Shown: in pieces, positions 15,709 through 22,581 of the stretch
Numbering within the stretch: position 1 is the stretch's first letter
Layout of the letters: every line of letters starts with the position of its first letter
The notes under the pieces: generated by a model
Databases searched by the model: none
Seen by the model: the letters and a program-made list of their open reading frames with translations, nothing else
Told to the model about the DNA's origin: nothing
DNA from: a virus
IMG/VR virus record: IMGVR_UViG_3300042540_000693
Span: 1 to 25,399 of that record
DNA length: 25,399 bases
Reading direction: 5' to 3' (one strand)
Program-made: the position numbers and the translations under genes

Positions 15709-17397
15709 TTAGACGACAGTCCAGGTTGAGCCATTGGGCACGGTGACTGTGATTCCGTTGGCGACCGTAATCGGGCCGGCTGACATGGCGTTTTTGTTAG
15801 TGCTTATTGTGTAATTCGTATCGACCGTTTGGTCGTTCTCATAAAATACACGATCTGTGCCGCCTCCGGTAGCGCCACGGATTTTGGCATTGGGATCGAT
15901 CTTGGCTTCGGTCACGGCACCATCGTTCAACATCGAGGTGGTGATGATGCTCGGGCCTCCGGTCAGGACGAGATACCAAGGCATCACGGTGGTTCCGACT
16001 GTGTCCGTCGCCTTGAAGAAAGTCATGTAGACGCGACCGCCATTGGCCGTTCCGGAGGTCACGGTGACCACCGCCGAGCCGAGTTCGGCATTGGTATCGG
16101 CATCGGTGACCCGGGTCAGCACCCATGCAGCCACGGCACTACCTGTGTTAGTCACGGTGTAAATGCCGTTGTGCGCGGCACTGGTCTGATCTTTGACTAA
16201 AATGCGGTCATTCGCCGCAACGGCCGCACCGTCGATAGACAGTGCGCCAAGGGTTCCGTTGTTGGTCAAAGTTGCTCCGACACCCGCTGTGCCGTTGGCG
16301 TATGTCGCGGTCAGGTTGGCCGTGGTCGCCAGCCGCGCCGCGTCTTTGTAAGGCATCCCGGTGACGGCGGAATAGTCGACGGCAATGGGAACGGCGGTTC
16401 CGACTGCTGTAACTCGACCCTTGGCGTCAACAGTGAACGGACGCACTTGGGCCGCGTTGTCGTTGTAGGTTCCGGCAGCGACACCGCTATTAGCCAAGGT
16501 TGCCGCCGCCGAGACGTTGGCCGACCCGTTGAAACTTGAGAGTGTCGCGGTGACATCGCCAGTCAGCGAAAGATTTCTTGCGGTAGCTAGTGTCGTGGCC
16601 GTTGAGGCATTGCCCGTCAACGGTCCGCTGAAAGCGGTGGCTGCACACGTTCCAGTAACGGTCGTCGCGCCCGCCGCCAACGTCCCCGTCGTGCTGATAT
16701 TTTGCGACCCGAAGGCCGGAGTGATCTTCGTTCCCGCAATCGCCGCCGCGCTGTTCACATCGGCATTGACGATGGTGTCAGCCGTAATCGCCGCAGCAAT
16801 GGCGATGTTGGCCGAACCATTGAAGGAAGTCGCCGTTCCGGTGACATCGCCGCTGATCGCAATCGTCCGTGCCGTCTGAAGGGTGGTCGCGGTGGCTGCG
16901 TTTCCGGTGGTGGATCCCGAAGTTCCCGACACGTTGCCGGTGACGTTACCGACGACGCTCCCGGAAAGAGTTGCCGTGATCGTGCCAGCCGCGAAGTTAC
17001 CGCTGGCATCTCGGGCCACGATGGCACTAGCCGTATTGGCACTGGTTGCCGTAGTCGCCGAGTTGGAAACCTTTCCGGCCGTGGCAATGGTCGCCAGCTT
17101 GGTGTCGACGATGGCTGCTCCGGCCGCAACTTTGGCGTCGGTAATATTCAGCGGCGGGACGATGTCGTTCAGCGCCACTTGACGCAGCGACCCGTCCGTC
17201 TGGCGGACAACGGCCACTGCCGTCTCCCCTGCCACTGGAGTCAGGGCCGTCTTGGCATCAAACACCTTGGCCTCGATCGCGGTCAGGGAAGCCCGCACTG
17301 TCGTCCCAGCTTGGTTCAGCGGAACCTCGTTGGCCGCAGCCAAGGGCGTCGTTGCTGGGTCTAGCCCTGCGATCTTCTTATTCGCGGTGTATGGCAT
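15709..17397 (-). CDS. Tail fibre protein
   Basis: 562 aa, extremely rich in Ala, Thr, Gly, Asn and Val, poor in charged residues: typical of trimeric phage fibres. Two internal repeats of about 35 aa (about 169-203 and 266-300) share TATTL.TAR....(S/T)GDVT.....SFNGSAN, a well-known fibre shaft pattern. DARLAT-like and DGAVTEAKIDPNAKI segments and a C-terminal tip with FYENDQTVDTNYTIS and VPNGSTWTVV follow, resembling tips of many phage fibres. It probably reads host-surface glycans. The N-terminus (MPYTANKKIAGLDP) would attach to the tail. The start follows a recurrent late element, and four further fibre-type genes follow downstream. Confidence 0.85.
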   Translation of the reverse strand: MPYTANKKIAGLDPATTPLAAANEVPLNQAGTTVRASLTAIEAKVFDAKTALTPVAGETAVAVVRQTDGSLRQVALNDIVPPLNITDAKVAAGAAIVDTKLATIATAGKVSNSATTATSANTASAIVARDASGNFAAGTITATLSGSVVGNVTGNVSGTSGSTTGNAATATTLQTARTIAISGDVTGTATSFNGSANIAIAAAITADTIVNADVNSAAAIAGTKITPAFGSQNISTTGTLAAGATTVTGTCAATAFSGPLTGNASTATTLATARNLSLTGDVTATLSSFNGSANVSAAATLANSGVAAGTYNDNAAQVRPFTVDAKGRVTAVGTAVPIAVDYSAVTGMPYKDAARLATTANLTATYANGTAGVGATLTNNGTLGALSIDGAAVAANDRILVKDQTSAAHNGIYTVTNTGSAVAAWVLTRVTDADTNAELGSAVVTVTSGTANGGRVYMTFFKATDTVGTTVMPWYLVLTGGPSIITTSMLNDGAVTEAKIDPNAKIRGATGGGTDRVFYENDQTVDTNYTISTNKNAMSAGPITVANGITVTVPNGSTWTVV

Positions 17398-17400
17398 GGT

Positions 17401-17413
17401 TGCGGGGTTATTA
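17401..17413 (-). promoter_or_regulatory. Recurrent late element, copy 6 (TAATAACCCCGCA)
   Basis: Perfect full-length copy between the 52-aa gene and the tail-fibre gene; the fibre ATG begins 3 nt after it and no ribosome-binding site is present. Confidence 0.55.
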
Positions 17414-17569
17414 TTCGATCAAAAGAGAAAAGGTGTCGTCGATCAGTAAGGTATACTCAGTCGGAGAATCTTCAATGAGCAGTGTGAGCCCGGCGGGCAA
17501 ACTGCTCCATGAATCCTGAACCGTGGTCAGTGAATCATCCAAACTGAAGAGTTCTTTGACTTCGGCCAT
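17411..17569 (-). CDS. Unknown 52-aa protein
   Basis: Short ORF MAEVKELFSLDDSLTTVQDSW...TFSLLIE, acidic and beta-like with two similar strands (TLLIEDSPTEYTLLID). The ATG overlaps the stop of the nozzle-like gene by one base (TAATG), with a strong GGAGG 9 nt upstream, so it is very likely translated. It ends in a double stop TAATAA that begins the next recurrent element. No known family recognised; perhaps a small tail component or fibre-attachment factor by position. Confidence 0.72.
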   Translation of the reverse strand: MAEVKELFSLDDSLTTVQDSWSSLPAGLTLLIEDSPTEYTLLIDDTFSLLIE

Positions 17570-20406
17570 TAGAGGGTTCCTCCGTTGACGGCTTCAGTGA
17601 GCCGGTTTCCGTGCAGCATGAGCCGGCCGAGCCGGGCACGGCCCGACCAGTTGACCCGCAAGGTGAAATCATAACCCAAGTAAGCCGGAACGTCCGTGGC
17701 CAGATTCGCCGTTCTGGGAGGGGCCGGAAAGCGAACCTGGGGAGCGTAGCCCCGCTCGTAGTTGAGAAGCTGCGGCGGGTCAGGATCGTAAGAGGTGGCC
17801 GAGGTATCGGCCTCCAACTGGGCACCCCAGACGAGAACGCCGGACACCCCGTCGCCCGCATAGCTTGTCGTCGTTCCGGAAGCGACGAGACCGATCGTCG
17901 TCCTGACTGTTCCAGCGCCCGTCGTCTCCGAAGTCATGGAGCAGCGATACCAGCCATCGGCGAGGGGTGTAATCGTGGCGGTCGCCGTGGCGGTAACGGA
18001 GGTAATGGCTCCACTGCCTTCTAGCAAAAAGTGCGCTGTTCTGGAGGCGGAGAACGCTGCTCCGGTGGTGGGGAATTGCAGATAGATGCGGGTGCGTCCC
18101 GACGGCTTCAGATACACGGAGAACGTGTAGCTGGTAAGCGACTGCAAAGTCGGGCTGGTCCGGTAAGTGCTGTGGACACTAGTGGATGTCGTCTCAATCA
18201 GACTGTCGGCGGTCAACGTCTGAAGCCCGAGTGGATCGAGAGCGGTGTCGGATAGTGTCGTGACGTTACTTTTGACCCACGTCACATCGTCGATCTTCTC
18301 AGACCAAGAGAGAAGGTTCTTACTCTCCAAGAGGAACTCCGTCTTGAAGTTGCGCTCGAAACTCTGCCACGTCGTAAAGTTCGGGTAGTCGTCGGGCCGA
18401 TAAGCCAGCGAGCAGTTGAACTCGTTGTCCGGCCCGCCACCGATATCATCGAACCACAAGTCACAGCGGATCAGCTTTTTCAGGCCCATGTCGTCCTTGA
18501 AGTTCATTGCCCGCGTCACGATGCCCGAGTGGATGACCCGCGGTCCTTCGACCGGCGTGTCGTATTCATCGTCCTTCGTCACCTGCCAAAGCTCGATGCG
18601 CCGACCCGTATCATCTTCATGGAAGCACCACGCATAGCACTGCGGGTCGCCATCGAAGGTGCCTTGGATAAGTTTCACAATGCGAAGCCCCGTCCAGACA
18701 CCGTCGAAAACCGCCGCGGATTTTCCGCGCCCTGCCGAGGTTGATTGGAAATCGAGCACGGCAACGCCGTTGAAAATCGTCGGGATAGGCTGTGCTGCGT
18801 AGGTGTCAGCCTCAGTCTGGTTCGCTGCCCGACGCGGAAAACGCTGCGGTAAGCAAGTCATCAAGAGCCGCCCGTCGAACTGGGCGAAGCTCACATTGTC
18901 GAGCATCCACGAAGTATCCTGTTTCAGAATGGGATCAATCTCCGCAGAGATCGGGGTCTGCCCGTAGCCCGTCGCCTCGGCGCGAGCATTGCGGTAATTG
19001 CGGATGCCGTTGCCTTCCAGGGAGCGGAAGAACAGATCGCCATTGACCGACAGGATGCTCTCGCTTGTCGTGCCGATGTTGTCGAACAGCACACGCTGAA
19101 AGCCTTCGGTATCTTTCCATTTCTCTCGCGGAGCGGACACCGCGAGGGTCACCGCGCCACGTTCACAGAACGCGATGAGATCCCCCTGCCCCGTAGCCGT
19201 GTCTTGCACCGGAAGGAAGGCCAAGGCTTTGACCCGACCCACCTTCCCGCTCGGGGCCAACGCTCCACCTTCATTAAGAAAAGTGTTTTCAGTAAAACGC
19301 AAAAGATCGCTGTCTTGGCCTGCGTTGAATCTAGATGTGGACCCGCCCGTGCCTGCCGTGGAAAGTGTGACAGGGATCGTGAATGTCGTCGCCGCAGTAA
19401 CCGTCGCGACATAAGTCGAGTCAATGACCGAACTATTCCCAGAAATTGAAACGAGGTCTCCGTTAGACAATCCATGTGGAGTTGCCGTGGTGATTACGGA
19501 AGGATTTGCAGCCGAAGCACTGACGATTTTTGCTTCAGTCAAAGATCCACTGAAGACCAAGTCACCCGCGATAATCTCTGATCCTTCATTGACCGCAACA
19601 AAGAGCCGCCCTTGACCATAAGCCATCTGCTTGCCGATCGGCACCGCTTGGCTCCCGTAGTAGCTGGCCCGGCGGCAGACGTAACCATCAAAGACCCGGG
19701 GTTCATCAAACCCATTTTGGATGATGACATACTTCTCCGCTTGGACCATAAAGACGGGAAGCGTGGTATCCATTTCATCGCTCAGATTTACACGCATCAC
19801 GGAACGTGCTTCGAAATCCAGCGCCATGATCTTGCCGTCGACAACAACGATCAACTCGGTCGGGTTTCCCTCGCGGGGATCTTGGTAGACCAGCGTCCCT
19901 TGCAAGAAGGTGCCGGACTGGATATCGTTGGCGTAGCGCGTCCGGCTGGTCGCTGAGTTGTAGAAATCCTCGCCGTAAGTCGAGTCGATGTCGCGGATGA
20001 TCGCGCCTTGCGTGGTTGCCGTTCCGCTCGTCGCATTGGCGTAAGTAAAAGTCGTCGCTCCGGTTTTGGTGATCCGGTAAGTGCCGTTGAATCCGGAAGG
20101 CGAAGCTCCCGAGATCGTCACCACGTCGCTGTCATCGTAGCCGTGGTTCGCCGTGGTCGTGACGGTAGCGAGTGAGCCGCTGCCAGAAATCGAGGAACTC
20201 GTCCTCGGCGGCTGCGGATTGCGCCAGTAATCCGGCGAGATCTCACGAAACCCAGGACGGGTGCGCGGGCCGTTGCCGCCACGGAAGGTGACGTTCGTGG
20301 CATACCAAGCGGCTTCGCTTGGCGTCTGGGGCGGCTCCTTGGAGCCGTCCATCCCCGCAGGAAGGCCGCGGAAGCCGTCGATGAGACGCTCCGTGTCGGC
20401 GATCAT
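17569..20406 (-). CDS. Large tail/nozzle-like protein with inserted sugar-binding-like module
   Basis: 945 aa. The N-terminus (LIDGFRGLPAGMDG... NVTFRGGNGPRTRPGF) and repeated beta-rich segments such as YGQGRLFVAV resemble the tail tubular B/nozzle or tail stabilisation proteins of short-tailed phages. Two similar beta modules of about 65 aa are inserted (about 72-136 and 292-357), each with the pattern TT..HG...D.V.ISG......YVATVT..TTFT, like FCCH-type modules in phage tail proteins. Residues about 695-875 form a jelly-roll carbohydrate-binding-like module: YTFSVYLKPSGRTRIYLQ, LADGWYRCS, then GDGVSGVLVWGAQLEA. The flanking sequence resumes after it (LLNYERGYAPQVRFP), so the module looks inserted into the older protein. 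A good GGAG site lies 7 nt before the ATG, and the stop overlaps the next start (TAATG). Confidence 0.8.
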   Translation of the reverse strand: MIADTERLIDGFRGLPAGMDGSKEPPQTPSEAAWYATNVTFRGGNGPRTRPGFREISPDYWRNPQPPRTSSSISGSGSLATVTTTANHGYDDSDVVTISGASPSGFNGTYRITKTGATTFTYANATSGTATTQGAIIRDIDSTYGEDFYNSATSRTRYANDIQSGTFLQGTLVYQDPREGNPTELIVVVDGKIMALDFEARSVMRVNLSDEMDTTLPVFMVQAEKYVIIQNGFDEPRVFDGYVCRRASYYGSQAVPIGKQMAYGQGRLFVAVNEGSEIIAGDLVFSGSLTEAKIVSASAANPSVITTATPHGLSNGDLVSISGNSSVIDSTYVATVTAATTFTIPVTLSTAGTGGSTSRFNAGQDSDLLRFTENTFLNEGGALAPSGKVGRVKALAFLPVQDTATGQGDLIAFCERGAVTLAVSAPREKWKDTEGFQRVLFDNIGTTSESILSVNGDLFFRSLEGNGIRNYRNARAEATGYGQTPISAEIDPILKQDTSWMLDNVSFAQFDGRLLMTCLPQRFPRRAANQTEADTYAAQPIPTIFNGVAVLDFQSTSAGRGKSAAVFDGVWTGLRIVKLIQGTFDGDPQCYAWCFHEDDTGRRIELWQVTKDDEYDTPVEGPRVIHSGIVTRAMNFKDDMGLKKLIRCDLWFDDIGGGPDNEFNCSLAYRPDDYPNFTTWQSFERNFKTEFLLESKNLLSWSEKIDDVTWVKSNVTTLSDTALDPLGLQTLTADSLIETTSTSVHSTYRTSPTLQSLTSYTFSVYLKPSGRTRIYLQFPTTGAAFSASRTAHFLLEGSGAITSVTATATATITPLADGWYRCSMTSETTGAGTVRTTIGLVASGTTTSYAGDGVSGVLVWGAQLEADTSATSYDPDPPQLLNYERGYAPQVRFPAPPRTANLATDVPAYLGYDFTLRVNWSGRARLGRLMLHGNRLTEAVNGGTL

Positions 20407-20410
20407 GCGA

Positions 20411-20626
20411 TTACTCCATCATTCCGGAGCGGATGGCTTCGTCGAAGCCCATCTCTTCGTCCATCTCCTCGGCTTCGGGAGCTTCGGACGTGGTGACGGG
20501 GAGACCGTCGACAGCGACGAGTTCAAGCTCACCTTCACCGAGTTTAAGCGTGGCGAGGGCGTCGAATGTGGAGCCGACTTCCACGCCATCGGGCGGGACC
20601 ATTCCTTCAGGGATTGCGAATTTCAT
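20411..20626 (-). CDS. Unknown 71-aa acidic protein
   Basis: Not recognised. The N-terminal half (FAIPEGMVPPDGVEVG) is beta-like and Pro/Gly-rich; the C-terminal half is very acidic (EAPEAEEMDEEMGFDEAIR). The stop lies 4 nt before the next ATG, and its last codons provide the GGAG ribosome-binding site for the 945-aa gene, so the two are probably coupled. Small acidic proteins of this sort occur near capsid genes of several phages, where their role is usually unknown. Confidence 0.65.
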   Translation of the reverse strand: MKFAIPEGMVPPDGVEVGSTFDALATLKLGEGELELVAVDGLPVTTSEAPEAEEMDEEMGFDEAIRSGMME

Positions 20627-20631
20627 AATGT

Positions 20632-20934
20632 TTATTGGTTTCTATTGGCGAGCCAGGTTTGCATCGGACCCACGGATTCTAATATAGCAGCATAAGCCGC
20701 CGCGACCTCCGGAACTTCAGCGATTGCCGCCCAAAGTTCATCAGTCGTGAAAGTCGTGTCGAATGCCGAAGGGCCGATCTCTTTGGTGCCGGCGTTATAC
20801 GGCGCGAAGTGCGCTTCCATCTTCCCACTGTCCACGCCGTCGCTGGCCAGCAAGAGGCGCTTGATCCAGAGATGGGGAAACGTCTTCTCCGGTGCGGCCG
20901 GGAAGACGATGGGATTCGGCGAAGGAATGTTCAT
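20632..20934 (-). CDS. Unknown 100-aa protein after capsid
   Basis: Not recognised. It begins MNIPSPNPIVFPAAPEKTF, a Pro-rich start, followed by a compact region (WIKRLLLASDGVDSGKMEAHFAPY) and a C-terminal acidic helical part (DELWAAIAEVPEVAAAYAAIL). There is no signal peptide or membrane segment. The start lies just beyond the UUCG hairpin and has only a weak purine stretch (AGAGGTG, part of the hairpin's outer arm) upstream, so folding of the hairpin could hide its ribosome-binding site. It may encode a small head or completion protein by position, but no function can be assigned. Confidence 0.7.
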   Translation of the reverse strand: MNIPSPNPIVFPAAPEKTFPHLWIKRLLLASDGVDSGKMEAHFAPYNAGTKEIGPSAFDTTFTTDELWAAIAEVPEVAAAYAAILESVGPMQTWLANRNQ

Positions 20935-20945
20935 GCTAGAAATGG

Positions 20946-20996
20946 AGCACCTCTGGCACCCTGGGAGCCGAAGCTCCCAGAGTGATGTGAGGTGCT
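20946..20996 (-). terminator. Two-tier hairpin with UUCG loop after the capsid gene
   Basis: The inner stem CTGGGAGC/GCTCCCAG (8 bp) closes a UUCG tetraloop with C-G closure, the most stable known loop. An outer stem AGCACCTC/GAGGTGCT (8 bp) encloses it. It lies a few bases after the capsid stop and ends about 12 nt before the next ATG. There is no U-run after either stem, so it is not a classical terminator; it may be a partial attenuator, a 3' stabiliser of capsid mRNA or an RNase processing site. Confidence 0.65.
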
Positions 20997-20999
20997 ACC

Positions 21000-22175
21000 T
21001 TAGTAGCAAGCGACGAGGTCGAGAGCGCGAGCGCAGCGTTTGTGGCGAACCACAAAGCCGAGGTCAGGACGCTCCACCTTCGGGCCATACGCGAAGAGTG
21101 CCCGGAAGAACCCTGTATTTCCATCGACGTTGCAGTCGCGGTCAGGGATATTCCGCCAGACGAATTCACCGGTCCAGCTATACTGGGGGTTATACTTCAT
21201 CGGGCTGGCAGCTTTCGGCTTGGGCACAAGAACCTTCAACACGTCAGCGTGATAAATCACGGTGTCGGTGTATTCCGCATTCTTGTAGGCGTCGGACACT
21301 TCCCACTTGTCACCTTTCGTCGTCGGGGTCGACGCGAACGGCTGACGGCGAACCCATGCACCGCCGACGAAGTCGTAACGGGGCGGGAATTCAACCGTGA
21401 AGAAGCGGAAGCCGCGATACACGCCAGACAGACCGGGCGCTCCGAGCATCGGGGACTGGGTCTCCGAACCCTCGTAAGCGTAACGGAAGTCGTCACGGGT
21501 GTTAGCGTCTTGGCGCTTGAGGTCATGGAACGTGAAACGCTCGCCGACTGCGGCATAAATCGGGGTCATCTCGTCAACGCGAGCAAACGGATTCATGCTG
21601 CCGCCATTGTAACCAAGCTGCTGGTAGATCTCTTCGAGGATTCCCCAGGTAAGTTTGGAAGTGGCCGGAGTCGAAGGGAAGACCGAGCTACCAGACGGGA
21701 GGTTCGCCGATGCGACCATTTTGGTGCCGCAAGCGTCGATATACTCGTCCTGATAAGCGTTGGTCCAAACCCATTTCGTGTTCTCGGAAAGAACGCGAAC
21801 GATGTTTTTGACCTGATCTTCGACCTGCCAGGCGAACTGAAGATCGTCCAAACAGATGTCGGGCGAGTTCAGCGCGGCCTTTTTGAGGCTGGTCTGGCGC
21901 AGGGTGATGCCGAAGTTGTCGATGTTCTGACCGGCGACTTGGCACTGACCGCCCGCTTCGCCGTCCGAAGACTCCCATGCACTAAAAGTGACGGGGCTGG
22001 ACGAGAGCGTGCGCTCGTAGATCGGGTAACTATATTCCGTTCCTTGCCCGTCCATCCACTGCTCACGCGGCAGATACTTCAGGTAGAAATCGGAGTTGAT
22101 GATGTTCTTCGAGACATTGTTCCGGATGAGGCCGGCATGTTCCACGAAGAGAGCTTCAATATTATTGCAAGGCAT
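21000..22175 (-). CDS. Major capsid protein (candidate)
   Basis: 391 aa, starting MPCNNIEALFVEHAG and ending LDLVACY. I do not see a family-specific motif. The size, a mixed alpha/beta composition with many aromatic and few charged blocks, the position right after scaffold, a private terminator/tandem-promoter control region and the best ribosome-binding site among the right-hand genes (AGGAG) all fit the major capsid protein, the most abundant virion protein. It has seven cysteines (for example in GGQCQ, DICLDD, DRDCNV and the C-terminal ACY), a rather high number that could allow cross-links. The gene is followed by a strong hairpin. A capsid or other abundant head protein is likely; which fold it has cannot be read by eye. 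Confidence 0.72.
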   Translation of the reverse strand: MPCNNIEALFVEHAGLIRNNVSKNIINSDFYLKYLPREQWMDGQGTEYSYPIYERTLSSSPVTFSAWESSDGEAGGQCQVAGQNIDNFGITLRQTSLKKAALNSPDICLDDLQFAWQVEDQVKNIVRVLSENTKWVWTNAYQDEYIDACGTKMVASANLPSGSSVFPSTPATSKLTWGILEEIYQQLGYNGGSMNPFARVDEMTPIYAAVGERFTFHDLKRQDANTRDDFRYAYEGSETQSPMLGAPGLSGVYRGFRFFTVEFPPRYDFVGGAWVRRQPFASTPTTKGDKWEVSDAYKNAEYTDTVIYHADVLKVLVPKPKAASPMKYNPQYSWTGEFVWRNIPDRDCNVDGNTGFFRALFAYGPKVERPDLGFVVRHKRCARALDLVACY

Positions 22176-22197
22176 AATGCTTGTTTTTCTCCTAATT

Positions 22198-22210
22198 TGT
22201 GGGGTTATTA
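22198..22210 (-). promoter_or_regulatory. Recurrent late element, copy 5 (TAATAACCCCACA)
   Basis: Perfect full-length copy 22 nt before the capsid ATG and directly upstream of the AATTAGGAG ribosome-binding region. It is not at the end of any gene. With the following bases (TTAGGAGA) it is the copy most like the T3 RNA polymerase promoter (AATTAACCCTCACTAAAG...). Confidence 0.6.
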
Positions 22211-22361
22211 CTTCGCCTTGATCGGGAGACGCACATGCGGTCCGAGGCTAGTGACAACACCACGATTTTGCTTTTCTCTTCCCGTCGCGGATCGGGCTTC
22301 CTCGCGAACCTAACTTTCTGATTTCTACCGGATGATTGCCGCTACCCGTAAACGTGAGACT

Positions 22362-22389
22362 AAGATACGGCAGCATAAGGGGTTGTCAA
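22362..22389 (-). promoter_or_regulatory. Sigma70-like promoter P2 upstream of the capsid gene
   Basis: -35 is a perfect TTGACA (22389-22384), the spacer is 16 nt and the -10 is TATCTT (22367-22362; 4 of 6). The predicted start would give a capsid leader of roughly 180 nt. With P1 it forms a tandem pair about 90 nt apart. Confidence 0.55.
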
Positions 22390-22391
22390 AT

Positions 22392-22402
22392 TGTGGGGTT
22401 AT
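22392..22402 (-). promoter_or_regulatory. Recurrent late element, copy 4 (ATAACCCCACA)
   Basis: Exact core copy. Unlike most others it is not attached to a stop codon: it sits in the non-coding gap a few bases upstream of the TTGACA of promoter P2. This shows the element is more than a by-product of gene ends. Confidence 0.55.
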
Positions 22403-22452
22403 GCTTGCTCCCTCATGCAGGACATCGCCGTCACAAAAACTACCGAGAGATT

Positions 22453-22480
22453 GTTATAGATCCGACCACACTTATGTAAA
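22453..22480 (-). promoter_or_regulatory. Sigma70-like promoter P1 upstream of the capsid gene
   Basis: -35 TTTACA (22480-22475) and -10 TATAAC (22458-22453) are each 5 of 6 to consensus, with a 16-nt spacer. It lies just downstream of the scaffold terminator and points toward the capsid gene. Confidence 0.5.
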
Positions 22481-22503
22481 TCTGTAGCCTTTTCTATCCA
22501 CCG

Positions 22504-22540
22504 AAAAATGCAGAGGCGGCTCCCTGGAAGGAACCGCCTC
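22504..22540 (-). terminator. Rho-independent terminator after the scaffold gene
   Basis: On the gene strand the arms GAGGCGGTTCC and GGAGCCGCCTC pair over 11 positions (one G-U wobble) around the 6-nt loop TTCCAG, followed by TGCATTTTT. This is a textbook intrinsic terminator 41 nt after the scaffold stop. It lies upstream of two sigma70-like promoters, so capsid transcription is re-initiated rather than read through. Confidence 0.88.
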
Positions 22541-22581
22541 GCGTCCGGTCACCGAAGTTCCCGGAGGGGTATGGAAACAAA

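Larger units (their letters stand above)
22176..22581 (-). other. Only long non-coding stretch: terminator, tandem promoters and capsid leader
   Basis: About 400 nt with no convincing ORF on either strand and no tRNA-like cloverleaf seen. In transcription order it holds the scaffold terminator, a first sigma70-like promoter (22453-22480), an ATAACCCCACA element (22392-22402), a second sigma70-like promoter (22362-22389), an unexplained leader of about 150 nt, a second element (22198-22210) and an AGGAG ribosome-binding site 13 nt before the capsid ATG. It is locally more AT-rich than the genes around it. Confidence 0.75.

Noticed and set aside
20936-21169. Minus-strand 77-aa ORF crossing the end of the capsid gene and the hairpin
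   Set aside because: Lies in a different frame over the capsid C-terminus and the UUCG hairpin, with no ribosome-binding site and a low-complexity Ser/Ala sequence.
21042-22313. Long plus-strand open frame (423 codons) opposite the capsid gene
   Set aside because: GC-rich shadow of the minus-strand gene. The protein is Arg/His/Val-rich without domain logic and no plus-strand signals exist.
22541-22575. Second hairpin (TCCGG/CCGGA) just before the scaffold terminator
   Set aside because: Only a 5-bp stem with a 12-nt loop and no U-run; not distinguishable from chance in GC-rich DNA.
22176-22581. tRNA or small RNA gene in the capsid leader
   Set aside because: No cloverleaf arms, no GTTCRA-type T-loop at the right spacing and no paired acceptor ends were found.
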